A stretch of 27,705 nt of DNA, from positions 1 to 27,705 of IMG/VR virus record IMGVR_UViG_3300043313_001314; one strand, given 5' to 3'. The stretch comes from a virus. The notes beneath the pieces are model-generated. The model was given only the letters and a program-made list of their open reading frames with translations, had not been told where the DNA came from and searched no databases. This document shows positions 19,259-27,565 of this stretch, in pieces. Position numbers and translations under genes: made by a program. The first letter of the stretch is position 1. Every line of letters begins with the position of its first letter.

Positions 19259-19628
19259 AACCGAACCGCACCTTGAGCTTGACGAGCGACTTGCGGACCC
19301 GGGCCGCCGGGTCGCCGCCGACGGGCTCGTAACGGTCCGGGGTGAACGACGACGACACCCCGGTGGCGAAGTCCTTGTCGCGGTACAAGGTCACGGCCAG
19401 CGACGTCGCCGGGCCCTCGTACAGCGGGTTGCCGGTGGTGTCGACCGGGTCGACGGCGTCGAGCTCGAGGTCGATGCGCATCGTCGCCTCCTCCGCGCCG
19501 GCAGCGACCCGGCCGGCGTCGACGTCGCCGGGGTCGAGGCGCAGCACGGCGAGCGCCGCGGCGGTGATCGCCGCGACGTCCCACACGTTGGCCACGGGCG
19601 CGGCGACGGCGAACGGCGGGTACGTCAT
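19251..19628 (-). CDS. Head-tail connector (adaptor) protein candidate (125 aa)
   Basis: The product starts with a helical half (NVWDVAAITAAALAVLRLDPGDVDAG) like gp6/gp15-type connectors and ends in beta strands (PATSLAVTLYRDKDFATG, KSLVKLKVRFGCG). Connectors of this kind form a ring under the portal. The gene is the second after the capsid gene, a standard place. ATG 19628 overlaps the preceding stop (ATGA). Confidence 0.55.
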   Translation of the reverse strand: MTYPPFAVAAPVANVWDVAAITAAALAVLRLDPGDVDAGRVAAGAEEATMRIDLELDAVDPVDTTGNPLYEGPATSLAVTLYRDKDFATGVSSSFTPDRYEPVGGDPAARVRKSLVKLKVRFGCG

Positions 19629-19873
19629 TCTCCGAGGACTCCGACCCGGCCCTTGCCGGCACGCTCGGCCTCGAGGACCGCGTCGCGCTCGTCGGGGTGC
19701 TCGGCGAGGTAGGCGTTGACCTCGTCGACGGTGTGCGCCGACGGGTCGAACGTCGGCTCGACCTGCTCGCCGCCGCCACCCTCCGGCGGAGTCTCCGGCT
19801 CGGTCTCGCCCGCGCCGGTCCAGATCGGCGGCAGGCCGACCGACTCGCGGTTCGGGTCCGAAAAGGTGCTCAC
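19625..19873 (-). CDS. Small acidic protein following the capsid gene (82 aa)
   Basis: The N-terminal half is a disordered Pro/Gly/Glu-rich stretch (ETEPETPPEGGGGEQVEP). The last 40 residues (DPSAHTVDEVNAYLAEHPDERDAVLEAERAGKGRVGVLGE) form a small helical domain that I associate with proteins encoded after actinophage capsid genes. Its role is unknown; a capsid-associated or neck-assembly part is plausible. GTG 19873 overlaps the capsid stop (GTGA). A longer frame in this phase lies within the capsid gene and was rejected. Confidence 0.6.
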   Translation of the reverse strand: MSTFSDPNRESVGLPPIWTGAGETEPETPPEGGGGEQVEPTFDPSAHTVDEVNAYLAEHPDERDAVLEAERAGKGRVGVLGE

Positions 19874-21078
19874 GGGGTGACGCCGATGCGCACGACGCCG
19901 GTCGGCTCGATGACGACGGCGTCGAAGTCGCCGGCGTAGCCGACCTGCACGCCCCACACCGACGGCTCGACGACCTGCAGGTTGCCGTACTTGTACTCGA
20001 ACGCCTTCACCGCGGCGGTGGAGTAGACGAGGATCGTCCCCGGGTCGAGCCCGGCCGACATGATCGACCCGATCCCGGACAGCGCAGCCTGGGCGCCCTG
20101 GCCGATGGAACCGGCGGAGAACCCTGAGGTGATCGCGTTGGTCGGGTTCACGTTCGGGAAGATCGGACCGATGACGCCGAGCATGTCGGGCGAGACGGCG
20201 ATGATCGTGCGGCCCTGGCCCTTGGTGGCGGCGAACACCTGCCCGGCTGCGCCCCACACGGCGCGGGCGATGTCGTCGCCGTCCGGTGTCGCCGGCAGGA
20301 CCGGGCCGGCGGTGGCTGCGGTCACCATGGTCGTGCCCATCTCGTCCTCTGTTTCAATTCCATATTGCTGGGCCAAATCATTGATAACCATGTCCAGGAT
20401 AGACGGGGAACTCCGGTTGATATCCTGCTTACTAACATTGACGTAACCGCCAAATGTAGCTGCCCCTAATGGGGTCTTAGTAATCAGCATTTTGCGGCTT
20501 GGTAGCTCGGTCTTCTCCCCCGCCTGCAGGCCGACCTGCGTGTGCTGCGTGACACGGGCATAGGACCATGCGCCGGCGCCGAGGTCCAGCGGGCCGACCG
20601 AGGCGATCAGCGGTCGGGCCACATCGATGTAGTTGACGAGCGGCTGGACGATGTTTTCCGGAATTAAGCCCGGGTTATCCGCGGTCGTCTGGTGCGCCGC
20701 GACACGCTTGTAGATCTCCACGCGCTCCTGCGCCTCACGGTCACCGAGCTGCCCGTAGTACATGTCGGCGATGTAGGCGCCGGCGGTGCGGTACTCGACC
20801 GGCGGCTGCCCGTTGCGCTGGCGGGCGCCGATGATCTCGGCGCTCAGCTCACGGGCACGGTTGCGCGACTGGACCGACAGCTGCGACGTCGCCCGCAACG
20901 GCTCGAGCTGCCCGGCGAGATCGTTGATCCGCGCCCGCGCATTGCCGATCATCTCCATCTCTTGCGAGCTGAGATCACGGGCCTTGTCCTGGGCGTCGGC
21001 GACGAGCCCTTCGACGAACGCGTTGCGCTCTTCGAGTTCGCCCTCGAGGCGAGCGATCATGGCATCGGTGGCAGCCAC
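19870..21078 (-). CDS. HK97-fold major capsid protein (402 aa)
   Basis: Residues 1-115 are a helical scaffold-like delta domain (ERNAFVEGLVADAQDKARDLS, ARARINDLAGQLEPL), removed by the prohead protease in HK97-type phages. The rest has phage capsid motifs: NPGLIPENIVQPL, SYARVTQHTQVGLQAGEKTELPSRK, FGGYVNVSKQDINRSSPSILDM and the C-terminal VYSTAAVKAFEYKYGNLQVVEPS. GTG 21078 has GGGAGG at ideal distance. Two segments of the gene (20341-20510 and 20650-20685) are unusually AT-rich, using codons such as TTA, ATT and AAT. About 145 bp without a gene precede it. Pentamers and hexamers of this protein form the head. Confidence 0.93.
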   Translation of the reverse strand: MAATDAMIARLEGELEERNAFVEGLVADAQDKARDLSSQEMEMIGNARARINDLAGQLEPLRATSQLSVQSRNRARELSAEIIGARQRNGQPPVEYRTAGAYIADMYYGQLGDREAQERVEIYKRVAAHQTTADNPGLIPENIVQPLVNYIDVARPLIASVGPLDLGAGAWSYARVTQHTQVGLQAGEKTELPSRKMLITKTPLGAATFGGYVNVSKQDINRSSPSILDMVINDLAQQYGIETEDEMGTTMVTAATAGPVLPATPDGDDIARAVWGAAGQVFAATKGQGRTIIAVSPDMLGVIGPIFPNVNPTNAITSGFSAGSIGQGAQAALSGIGSIMSAGLDPGTILVYSTAAVKAFEYKYGNLQVVEPSVWGVQVGYAGDFDAVVIEPTGVVRIGVTP

Positions 21079-21224
21079 AGCGGCGGCCTCCCTTCGGTAC
21101 GAAGTGGATGGGTGCCAGCCGGCTGCGTCGCTTCGCTCGATCCGGGGGCCTAGCCACCTCGCCCGAGGGCTTCCTCGCTGTGGCCCGCAATGTAGTGCGC
21201 TGGCCCGTCCAGCGCAACGACCTG

Positions 21225-21497
21225 CTACTCGACGGTGAGCATCGATTGCACTTGAGCGAGGATCATCTCGTCGGTGATCACACCCTCATCAACGCCGGGG
21301 TCGTACTCCGGCTCGGGATGGGTGACCTTCGCCGAATCCCACGCCTCGGACCAGCCCGGCGCAGCGCCCCACTCGCGCCGGTTCTCGTGCGTCCACCGGT
21401 CAGGGTCGGTCGATACGTCCTCCTGCGCCGCGGCCTGCGCTACACGATTGAGCATGGCCGGATTCGTGGCGATTTCATTCTGCGTGAGGTAGGACAC
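21225..21497 (-). CDS. Small protein paralogous to the one at 13444-13701 (90 aa)
   Basis: The product starts VSYLTQNEIATNPAMLNRV and ends DPGVDEGVITDEMILAQVQSM. It shares the helix/tryptophan/PG-x-DE-x-VITD-x-MIL pattern with the protein at 13444-13701. The middle (WTHENRREWGAAPGWSEAWDSA) has four Trp. GTG 21497 was chosen because of AAGAGAG upstream and because it aligns with the start of the paralog; an in-frame ATG at 21557 adds an unrelated head and overlaps the previous gene further. It belongs to the fibre module, so a partner role for the fibre is likely. Confidence 0.65.
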   Translation of the reverse strand: MSYLTQNEIATNPAMLNRVAQAAAQEDVSTDPDRWTHENRREWGAAPGWSEAWDSAKVTHPEPEYDPGVDEGVITDEMILAQVQSMLTVE

Positions 21498-21639
21498 TGG
21501 TGCTCTCTTTGATGGCTTGGTCGAGTTCTTGGCGGACGCTGAAGATGAGCGCAGCAAACTCTTGGATGTTTGGTTCTTCCGCGCTGATCTGCTGACGAGC
21601 CAGCAGGTCGCGCAGAAAGCGCAGCGTCTCGATGCTCAT
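21475..21639 (-). CDS. Small helical protein of the fibre module (54 aa)
   Basis: An all-helical short product (SIETLRFLRDLLARQQISAEEP and IQEFAALIFSVRQELDQAIKE). ATG 21639 overlaps the fibre stop (ATGA), and the 3' end overlaps the following gene by 23 bases. Small helical proteins after tail fibre genes often help fibre folding or attachment; this is inference. Confidence 0.6.
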   Translation of the reverse strand: MSIETLRFLRDLLARQQISAEEPNIQEFAALIFSVRQELDQAIKESTSVLPHAE

Positions 21640-22940
21640 GTCAGGGTGACCTGCTTGGTCACGCCGTTGATCCGCACGAACAACCCCGCTGCCGTCGTCC
21701 ACATGTCACCGTCGGTGAGCACACCCGGTGCCGATGCCTGATGGACGAGTTGGACCTTCTGCGGGATGGTGACGAACTCCGAGGCACGCCCGAGCATGAT
21801 CTGTTGGTCGAGCGTAGCGATCGCTCCGAAGCCAAGCGCCGTCGAGTTGACCCCGCGGGCCTCGCTCACGGCGCCGATGGCGGTCGCCTGCGTGTGATAC
21901 ACCGCACCGTTGCCGATCCCGACTCCGTAGCTGCCTGTCCCCGCCGTGTATGCGCCTGTCTGCGATCCGATCGCCACCTGACCACTCGCGGTGGTCGTTG
22001 CACCGCCGACGCGAGGAACGTACAGGGCTAGGTTGCCGATGCCGATGTTGTCGATGCCGGTCGTGATCGACCAGCCGGTGGCGTAGCCGATGGCAACGTT
22101 GGTGCTCCCTGACGCAGCGCGCAGTGCGCCGTAGCCGATTGCGACGTTGCGCTGCCCCGTCTGATTGAACCGCAACGCCTCACTACCGATTGCCATGTTG
22201 TACAGCCCGGTCGTCAACGAGTTGGCAGCGTTGGAACCAACCGCGGCGTTGTTGTTGCCGGTCGTCAACGTCATCAGCGTGTTGTCGCCGTAGCCCGTGT
22301 TGAACTGTGCATCGGTTTCGAGCGGCGCCCGAGCGTCGACGTACTGCTTCGTCGCCGCGTGCAGATTGTTGACCGGGTTGGAGGGCAGCGTCAGCGGGGT
22401 CGATGCCACGCAATTCACCGTGTTCCACACCCACTGCTTCACGGCGTCATTCGCGGGACGGACGATGATCGCCGCTCGGCCGATCATGTACAGGGCGGTC
22501 GGGTCGGCGGCCGATCCCATCAACAGGGCGGAACCCGCTGTCGGCACGTTCGATCCGGTCGGGAGCTGTTGCACCCCGCTGTACGAGCCGTCCCACACCG
22601 CACCGATCTGGACGTTGCCGGGGGCGGTGCTCGGGCTCACCCGCAGCGCGCCGGTCATGGTGTCGCCGGCCTTGGCCACCTTCAGCGCGTCGGCCGAGTC
22701 CACATACTGCTGGGTCACTCCCGGCCCCTGCGGCCCGGTCGGCCCGGTCGGCCCTTGCACCCCTGGCGGCCCCTGCGGTCCAGGTGCGCCGTCCTCGCCC
22801 GGCGGTCCCGGTGTGCCCGTGGTCAGCTCGATCACGCCGACGGCGGACGGCACCGTGACATCGACGAGCGTCAGCGAATCGAGCACGATGACGTCGATCG
22901 TGCCCGCCGTCTCGACGATGATGACGCCGGGATCACTCAT
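21636..22940 (-). CDS. Trimeric fibre with collagen-like and YadA-like repeats (434 aa)
   Basis: After a short beta-rich head there are about eleven Gly-X-Y triplets at residues 42-74 (GPPGEDGAPGPQGPPG and onward), which form a collagen triple helix. Then comes AGDTMTGALRVS and NLHAATKQYVDA, standard trimeric phage tail-fibre segments. Residues from about 220 to 385 repeat units like NVAIGYGALRA, MAIGSEALR, GIGNLALY and VAIGSQTGA, as in YadA-type left-handed beta-roll heads. A C-terminal domain (LTDGDMWTTAAGLFVRING) probably closes the trimer. The position between protease and capsid genes is unusual for a tail fibre. ATG 22940 overlaps the upstream gene by eight bases. Confidence 0.85.
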   Translation of the reverse strand: MSDPGVIIVETAGTIDVIVLDSLTLVDVTVPSAVGVIELTTGTPGPPGEDGAPGPQGPPGVQGPTGPTGPQGPGVTQQYVDSADALKVAKAGDTMTGALRVSPSTAPGNVQIGAVWDGSYSGVQQLPTGSNVPTAGSALLMGSAADPTALYMIGRAAIIVRPANDAVKQWVWNTVNCVASTPLTLPSNPVNNLHAATKQYVDARAPLETDAQFNTGYGDNTLMTLTTGNNNAAVGSNAANSLTTGLYNMAIGSEALRFNQTGQRNVAIGYGALRAASGSTNVAIGYATGWSITTGIDNIGIGNLALYVPRVGGATTTASGQVAIGSQTGAYTAGTGSYGVGIGNGAVYHTQATAIGAVSEARGVNSTALGFGAIATLDQQIMLGRASEFVTIPQKVQLVHQASAPGVLTDGDMWTTAAGLFVRINGVTKQVTLT

Positions 22941-23298
22941 ATCGACGCGGCAACATCGGCAGCGAGTCGGTCACGTCGCCGTTCACGGCCACAGCGCCCT
23001 TGAGGACCGTGCGGACCGACGCGTCCGGGTAGGTCACCTGGAGATCCCACACGCCCTTGGTCGGGCAGCCCTCATAGCTCGCCGGGGTCATCTCCAGGTC
23101 GATCACGTTCGGCGGGGTGACCACCACGCCCAGGGTGACGACCGAGGTGCCGGCGGTCTTGTCACGGATCTCTGCGGCGACCGTGGCCCCGGTGAGGTCC
23201 ACGGGGATCGTGGCGGCGGTGTCCTGCCACAGTGCGACACGCCAGCGGTACGAGTCGCCGCGGTACATCGTCAGGTCATATACGCCCGGCTGTTGCAT
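22933..23298 (-). CDS. BppU-like N-terminal domain protein (121 aa)
   Basis: The pattern MYRGDSYRWRVALWQD, PVDLTGATVAAEIRDK and GVWDLQVTYPDASVRTVLKGAVAVNGDVT is an immunoglobulin-like fold seen in BppU-type baseplate and fibre-anchoring proteins. It usually serves as the adaptor that attaches a receptor-binding fibre to a virion. The fibre gene lies immediately downstream and overlaps it by eight bases, supporting joint function. ATG 23298 starts seven bases after the protease stop. Function by fold and context only. Confidence 0.7.
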   Translation of the reverse strand: MQQPGVYDLTMYRGDSYRWRVALWQDTAATIPVDLTGATVAAEIRDKTAGTSVVTLGVVVTPPNVIDLEMTPASYEGCPTKGVWDLQVTYPDASVRTVLKGAVAVNGDVTDSLPMLPRRYE

Positions 23299-23305
23299 GG
23301 CCCGG

Positions 23306-23866
23306 TCAGCGACCGCTGGTCCGCATGTCGAGCAGCAGCCAGTCCAGATTGGGCGTCAGGACCGGCTGTGTGGGCGCCTCGTCGGCGCTGCGCACCGCCA
23401 GCACCTTGGCGCCCTTGTACGCCGGGTCGCCGGTCAGGGCGATGTGCACCAGCCGCGCCTTGGTCACCTTCACCGCGCTGCGGTCGAGCGTCCACAGCTC
23501 TCCGATCGGGACGAACCCGATCGACGCCGACAGCAGCCCGTCTTCGGCCTGCACCAGTGCGTCGTCGCCGTCACGGGTGCGCGAGATCTTCAACTCGGAG
23601 CGCAACCCCCGCGGGTCGCCGGGGTGCAGGTCGCGGACCCGACCGATCGGCCGTTCGAGGTCGTGCGCCCTGTTGACGGTGATGATCTCGGTCGTCACCT
23701 CGCCCTTGGCGCCGATGAACGCTCCCGGGTCGACCGACTCGGTCACCCACTTGCCGCGGCGCATCACCTCGGTCGTCTCGTTGTACGGCACGGCGAGCAC
23801 CTCGACGATGCGCTGCTCATGGTTCACGCCGATCGTCGTCGCCGTGCGGTACTCGATCTCGTTCAC
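23306..23866 (-). CDS. HK97-type prohead protease (186 aa)
   Basis: A serine protease of the S78 family. Visible motifs are the catalytic His68 in NRAHDLERPIGRV and Ser113 or Ser115 in LLSASIGFVP, with VEVLAVPYNE and ESVDPGAFIG near the N-terminus. It cuts the delta domain of the capsid protein during head maturation. GTG 23866 overlaps the portal stop (GTGA). The basic C-terminal tail (RTSGR) is not part of the fold. The normal next gene, the capsid protein, is here separated from it by the fibre module. Confidence 0.88.
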   Translation of the reverse strand: MNEIEYRTATTIGVNHEQRIVEVLAVPYNETTEVMRRGKWVTESVDPGAFIGAKGEVTTEIITVNRAHDLERPIGRVRDLHPGDPRGLRSELKISRTRDGDDALVQAEDGLLSASIGFVPIGELWTLDRSAVKVTKARLVHIALTGDPAYKGAKVLAVRSADEAPTQPVLTPNLDWLLLDMRTSGR

Positions 23867-25098
23867 GAGATTGCTCCTGCTGGTGTGAAGGCGTGACCCT
23901 CGATGGCAAACCGCTCGATCTGCTGCACGTCCTGCGCGGTGAGCACCCCGATTCGGGTCAGGATCTCGTAGGTCTGCGCACGCTCCAACGGGCCCGGGCG
24001 GACGTACTCGTCGCGGTTCAACTCGATGTTCCGGCCACCCGGCAGCGCCCAGTTGGACAGGGCGGCGACGACCGGTTCGACCATCGGGCGCAGGCCAGCC
24101 CTCCAGTGGTAATCAAATAGTGTTTCTGTCGTGCTGTAAGTTAAGGAATCTCCGCCCGATGGCAATCCGACGAGGAATGGCGGCACGCCCAACAGCACGG
24201 CGATGCGCGCCTCGGTGTACTGCGACAACTCGAGCAGCATCATGTCCGTCGGTGAGATCTGCAACGCCTCGATCTCGATCCCGCCGGACATCACTGCCGG
24301 CATCCCGAGCTGGTTGACCCGCGACTGCCACCACTGCGACTGCAGGTCGGAGATCTGTTTGGCGGTCAGATCGTCGGGGTGCTTGAGCACGTAGTACGGG
24401 ATGCCACCGGACTCGACGACGCGGTTGGCGTAGCGCTGCAACACACCGGCGGCGACCATCCGGGCACGGCCGGCGTCGAGCGGGCCGGTGCCGCGTGCCG
24501 ACGACGTCGTCGACTTGTAGCGGATGTGCAGCAGGTCGTCGCCCGGGTCGATCGACCCGATCCGGTAGTGGCGGCGCCCGTCGCCGCCCATCTCGACGTC
24601 GACCAGCCACGGCTCGAGGACATGGAACCGGGCCGGGTAGCCGTCGGCGTAGCGCGCCGTGCAGACCACGAACGCCTCGCCCGTCTGGAAGTCCCACCAC
24701 AGCTGCTTGGCGAACTCGTTCCACGACGTGTACAGGTCCGGGTCCGGGTTGGCCAGCCACGCCGGCGGCTCGATCGGGGAACTACCGCGGGTGGCGTACG
24801 GCGGCATCGTCGAGATGATCGACGCGTTCTTGTCGAGACACGCCCAGGCGGTATCGACGAGCGTGTCGAACTGCCGGCCCATCAGCGGCGTGTTCCACTC
24901 GGCCGGCCACCCCGACCACGGCGACGCGGTGAACACCGACGGGCCACGCGGCGGGCCGACGGTCTCGTCGATCAGCTCGACGCCGTTCGGGTCACCGGGC
25001 CGGTAGTCCGGTGTGCCGACGGTCGCCGGTGGCACGCCGGGCGGGTTGTCGTTCGGCGTCTCGTCGAACGAGCGCTTCTCGACGCGCTGCTTGGCCAT
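23863..25098 (-). CDS. Portal protein (411 aa)
   Basis: Phage portal (HK97 gp3-like) features include the mid-protein ADLLHIRYKSTTSS-type segment (here DDLLHIRYKSTTSS), PYYVLKHPDDLTAKQISDLQSQWW and the conserved ARIAVLLGVPPFLVGLPSGGDSLTYSTTE, followed by the stem and clip helices to the C-terminus. Twelve copies form the channel for DNA entry and exit. ATG 25098 was preferred because a longer in-frame version reaches into the terminase gene; GGGG lies just upstream. The segment 24103-24178, encoding SLTYSTTETLFDYHW, is unusually AT-rich. Confidence 0.9.
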   Translation of the reverse strand: MAKQRVEKRSFDETPNDNPPGVPPATVGTPDYRPGDPNGVELIDETVGPPRGPSVFTASPWSGWPAEWNTPLMGRQFDTLVDTAWACLDKNASIISTMPPYATRGSSPIEPPAWLANPDPDLYTSWNEFAKQLWWDFQTGEAFVVCTARYADGYPARFHVLEPWLVDVEMGGDGRRHYRIGSIDPGDDLLHIRYKSTTSSARGTGPLDAGRARMVAAGVLQRYANRVVESGGIPYYVLKHPDDLTAKQISDLQSQWWQSRVNQLGMPAVMSGGIEIEALQISPTDMMLLELSQYTEARIAVLLGVPPFLVGLPSGGDSLTYSTTETLFDYHWRAGLRPMVEPVVAALSNWALPGGRNIELNRDEYVRPGPLERAQTYEILTRIGVLTAQDVQQIERFAIEGHAFTPAGAIS

Positions 25099-25123
25099 TA
25101 GCCCCACATCGTACGCATCCCGG

Positions 25124-26572
25124 TCAACGGATGGCCGGTATGCGCGCCGGTCGGGCCTCGACGAGCCACACCGCGAGCGACGCCGCGACGATCGCTGACA
25201 CGTCACCGCCGTGGCGGTCGAACACCCACCGGTCCCCGCGCTGGCGGCGGCCGAGCACCGAGACGGCGTCCTGGAAGCGGACGTCGCCGACATGGCCGAC
25301 CCGGCGGGCGGTGACCGCGTCGACCAGCCCCGCCGCGGCGTCGGCGACGTCGTGCGACGACACGGCGACGACCTTCACGCCGGCCTGCTCCAATCCGGCG
25401 GCGAGCGGGCTGGCCGGCCCGTAGCGGTCGAGCACCACCCGGCACCTCGTGCGCGCCGCGAGGTCGGCGACACGCTCGACGACCCAGTCGACACCCGGGC
25501 GCTGGTCGACGAGCTCGACGCCGATGTGCTCGCCGTCGCGGGCGGCGGCGACAACCACCGCGGACGAACGGTCTGTGGGTACCTCGACGGCGAGCACCGC
25601 CCGCGGGTCGGGGTGCAACACGATGTGCGGCAGGTCGGCCCACGCGTCGGGGGCGATCACCCGCCGGTTCTGCGACCACACCGTGCGGCACAGGTACTCG
25701 CGGGCGAACGCGTCGGTGCCCATCGTCTCGGCCTGCAGCGTCAGGAACTCGCGAGAGATCCCGTCGGGCTGCTCGTAGGTCGGGATCGTCGCCGCCCACG
25801 TCGCCGGCTCGAGCGGGTCTGCGTCATCGGCGCACGAGTACTCGAACCACACCCGCGACCGGTCCCCCTCGGCGACGGCCCGACGACCGAGCTCGCGCTG
25901 CATGTTGAGCAGCTCGCTGTCCTCGTCGCCGGCGTTGGAGATGACCATCAGTTGCGCCCCGAACGAGAGCCGGGCGCCGTCGCGCTGGGCCATCGTCGGT
26001 GCAATCGCGTTGAGCAGCCACGCCTTGTGGGTCAGCGCCTCGTCGATCACCGCCAGATCCAGCGACAGGCCACGGGCACCGTCCTTGGACGGGGTGACGA
26101 TTCGGTACCACGACCCGTTGACGAAGTTGAGGCACTCCGACCCGTTCTTCCTGACCGGCTTACCACGCACCAGCTCGGCGTACTCGGACGCCATGATCAG
26201 ATCCACGTGCTCGGCCCACTGGGTGAACGCGTTGGCCCGGTCCTGGGCGGTAAAGGCGATGTACTGCGGGCCGATCGGATGGCCGACTGCCTCGGCCACC
26301 TCGGGCAGCGACGGGGCGATGGCTCGGAACGTCACGTCGACCGCGGCGGCGGCTGTCTTGCCGCCCTGGCGACCGACCATCGTGCCCGATGACTTCGCCG
26401 CTAGCCGCATCCCGGCATCGCATGGGACCAGTTCGTAGCTCACGTCGGCGCGGTGCTGCTGCCAGACGTGCGGGACGAAGCCGACGCCGGCGGCGACGGT
26501 GGCCCACACCGCTCCGAGTGTCGGGCGCTCGGGGTGGCGCGGCGTGCCGATGCGCGGGCCGGCTGGCTTCAT
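25124..26572 (-). CDS. Terminase large subunit (482 aa)
   Basis: The packaging ATPase motif Walker A is GRQGGKT (67-73) and Walker B LAVIDEA (173-179), followed by a coupling motif region QLMVISNAGDED. The C-terminal nuclease domain has LAVEVPTDRSSAVVVA, VVLDRYGPASPLA and a final helix with AIVAASLAVWLVEA, as in RNase H-like terminase nucleases. It packs and cuts the phage genome. ATG 26572 overlaps the stop of the HNH gene (ATGA); the in-frame extension to 26722 lies inside that gene. No small subunit is recognised beside it. Confidence 0.92.
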   Translation of the reverse strand: MKPAGPRIGTPRHPERPTLGAVWATVAAGVGFVPHVWQQHRADVSYELVPCDAGMRLAAKSSGTMVGRQGGKTAAAAVDVTFRAIAPSLPEVAEAVGHPIGPQYIAFTAQDRANAFTQWAEHVDLIMASEYAELVRGKPVRKNGSECLNFVNGSWYRIVTPSKDGARGLSLDLAVIDEALTHKAWLLNAIAPTMAQRDGARLSFGAQLMVISNAGDEDSELLNMQRELGRRAVAEGDRSRVWFEYSCADDADPLEPATWAATIPTYEQPDGISREFLTLQAETMGTDAFAREYLCRTVWSQNRRVIAPDAWADLPHIVLHPDPRAVLAVEVPTDRSSAVVVAAARDGEHIGVELVDQRPGVDWVVERVADLAARTRCRVVLDRYGPASPLAAGLEQAGVKVVAVSSHDVADAAAGLVDAVTARRVGHVGDVRFQDAVSVLGRRQRGDRWVFDRHGGDVSAIVAASLAVWLVEARPARIPAIR

Positions 26573-26850
26573 CGCTGCCGTCGCTTGGGTGGCAGCCCGG
26601 CACGCTTGCGGGCGTCGCGCACCTTGACCGCCGCCCGCCAACCACCGCGGCGGATGTTGCAGCGCAGGTGCGCCGGCCGCAGCACGCAGCAGGGCGAGCC
26701 GGGCACGTGACGGTGTTGCCACAGAGCGGGGACGTGGTCGGCTGAGTCGGCGCCGGGCTGGCCGCAGATGTGGCAGTGCGGGCGCGTGGCCAACATCGCC
26801 GCTCGCGCCGCCTGGTAATGCCGGTCGTACTTACTGCCGCGACGTGGCAC
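26569..26850 (-). CDS. HNH endonuclease next to the terminase (93 aa)
   Basis: Two zinc-binding pairs (CHIC at 26-29; C54 or C55 with C64) frame the HNH motif: ADHV with His39, then RPAHLRCN with His61 and Asn65. Free-standing HNH proteins of this size beside terminases (as HK97 gp74) take part in cos cleavage during packaging. GTG 26850 has AAGGAG seven bases upstream and overlaps the preceding gene by 20 bases. The basic C-terminus (RAGLPPKRRQR) probably binds DNA. Confidence 0.88.
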   Translation of the reverse strand: MPRRGSKYDRHYQAARAAMLATRPHCHICGQPGADSADHVPALWQHRHVPGSPCCVLRPAHLRCNIRRGGWRAAVKVRDARKRAGLPPKRRQR

Positions 26851-27565
26851 TGAGGTACTCCTTGATCCGGTCTGGGCCGACGATTGCCATCAGTTTCTCG
26901 TAACCGGCGATGTCTCGGTTGCAGCGGTGGCAGATGATGCCGCGCACGCACCGCCCGCAACTCTTGAACTCGCTGGACTCGGCCTTGCAGCAGGCGTGGT
27001 CGTGGTCGACGCACTTGGCCCGTCGGCCGGACTCGGTGGTTGTGAACCGCTCGCCGCACAGGTTGCACTCGGTGGCCGTGATCAGCTGGAGAGCCAGTTC
27101 CATGCTCAGGTTGTAGCCACGGATCGTTCCCATGAAGTGCTTGCGGCACCTCGTGCACACCACTCGGCACAGCTCGTGCTGCTCGGCGCGAACGTTGTGG
27201 TCGAGCACGGACTGGTACCAGCCGAACTCGCCGCCACACGCGATGCACGTCGCCCACGTCCGCAGGCCTAGTGCTTCGGTTCGCTCGGCGACGGTCGTGC
27301 TCGAGCGGACCAGCGCGGGCGGGCGGTGCTCCTCGCAGTAGGCGTTGCCCTTCAGCCGGCGGCGGGTGCAATCACGGCGTGCGCACTTCGGATCGCGCCA
27401 GCGGACGCGAGACGACCGCTGGTGCTCGAAGCAGCGACGACAGCGACAGCCCCGTCCGTAGCCGGTCCCCGGCGAATGATCCGGGAAGCGGCAATTATCG
27501 TCCCGAGCTAATCCGATATCGTCCGATTCGTCCAAATTGAATAAGTCTAATTGACTCATAATCAT
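26831..27565 (-). CDS. Endonuclease VII-like His-Me finger nuclease with Cys-rich head (244 aa)
   Basis: The C-terminal domain has CNLCGERF, then CVDHDHACC (185-193) and RGIICHRCN (208-216), which is the recombination endonuclease VII arrangement: zinc ligands plus catalytic His/Asp. Upstream, CRCRRC and CARRDCTRRR, CIACG and CTRC give further Cys pairs, so two or three more zinc sites are possible. Such enzymes resolve branched phage DNA before packaging. It is the first late gene, with AGGGA just ahead of ATG 27565 (a second ATG follows two codons later). The first 25 codons are AT-rich and contain three TTA codons, unlike the rest. Confidence 0.8.
   Translation of the reverse strand: MIMSQLDLFNLDESDDIGLARDDNCRFPDHSPGTGYGRGCRCRRCFEHQRSSRVRWRDPKCARRDCTRRRLKGNAYCEEHRPPALVRSSTTVAERTEALGLRTWATCIACGGEFGWYQSVLDHNVRAEQHELCRVVCTRCRKHFMGTIRGYNLSMELALQLITATECNLCGERFTTTESGRRAKCVDHDHACCKAESSEFKSCGRCVRGIICHRCNRDIAGYEKLMAIVGPDRIKEYLSATSRQ

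Noticed and set aside
25211-26392. Plus-strand ORF (393 codons) opposite the terminase
   Set aside because: No motif, biased composition; terminase is certain on the minus strand.
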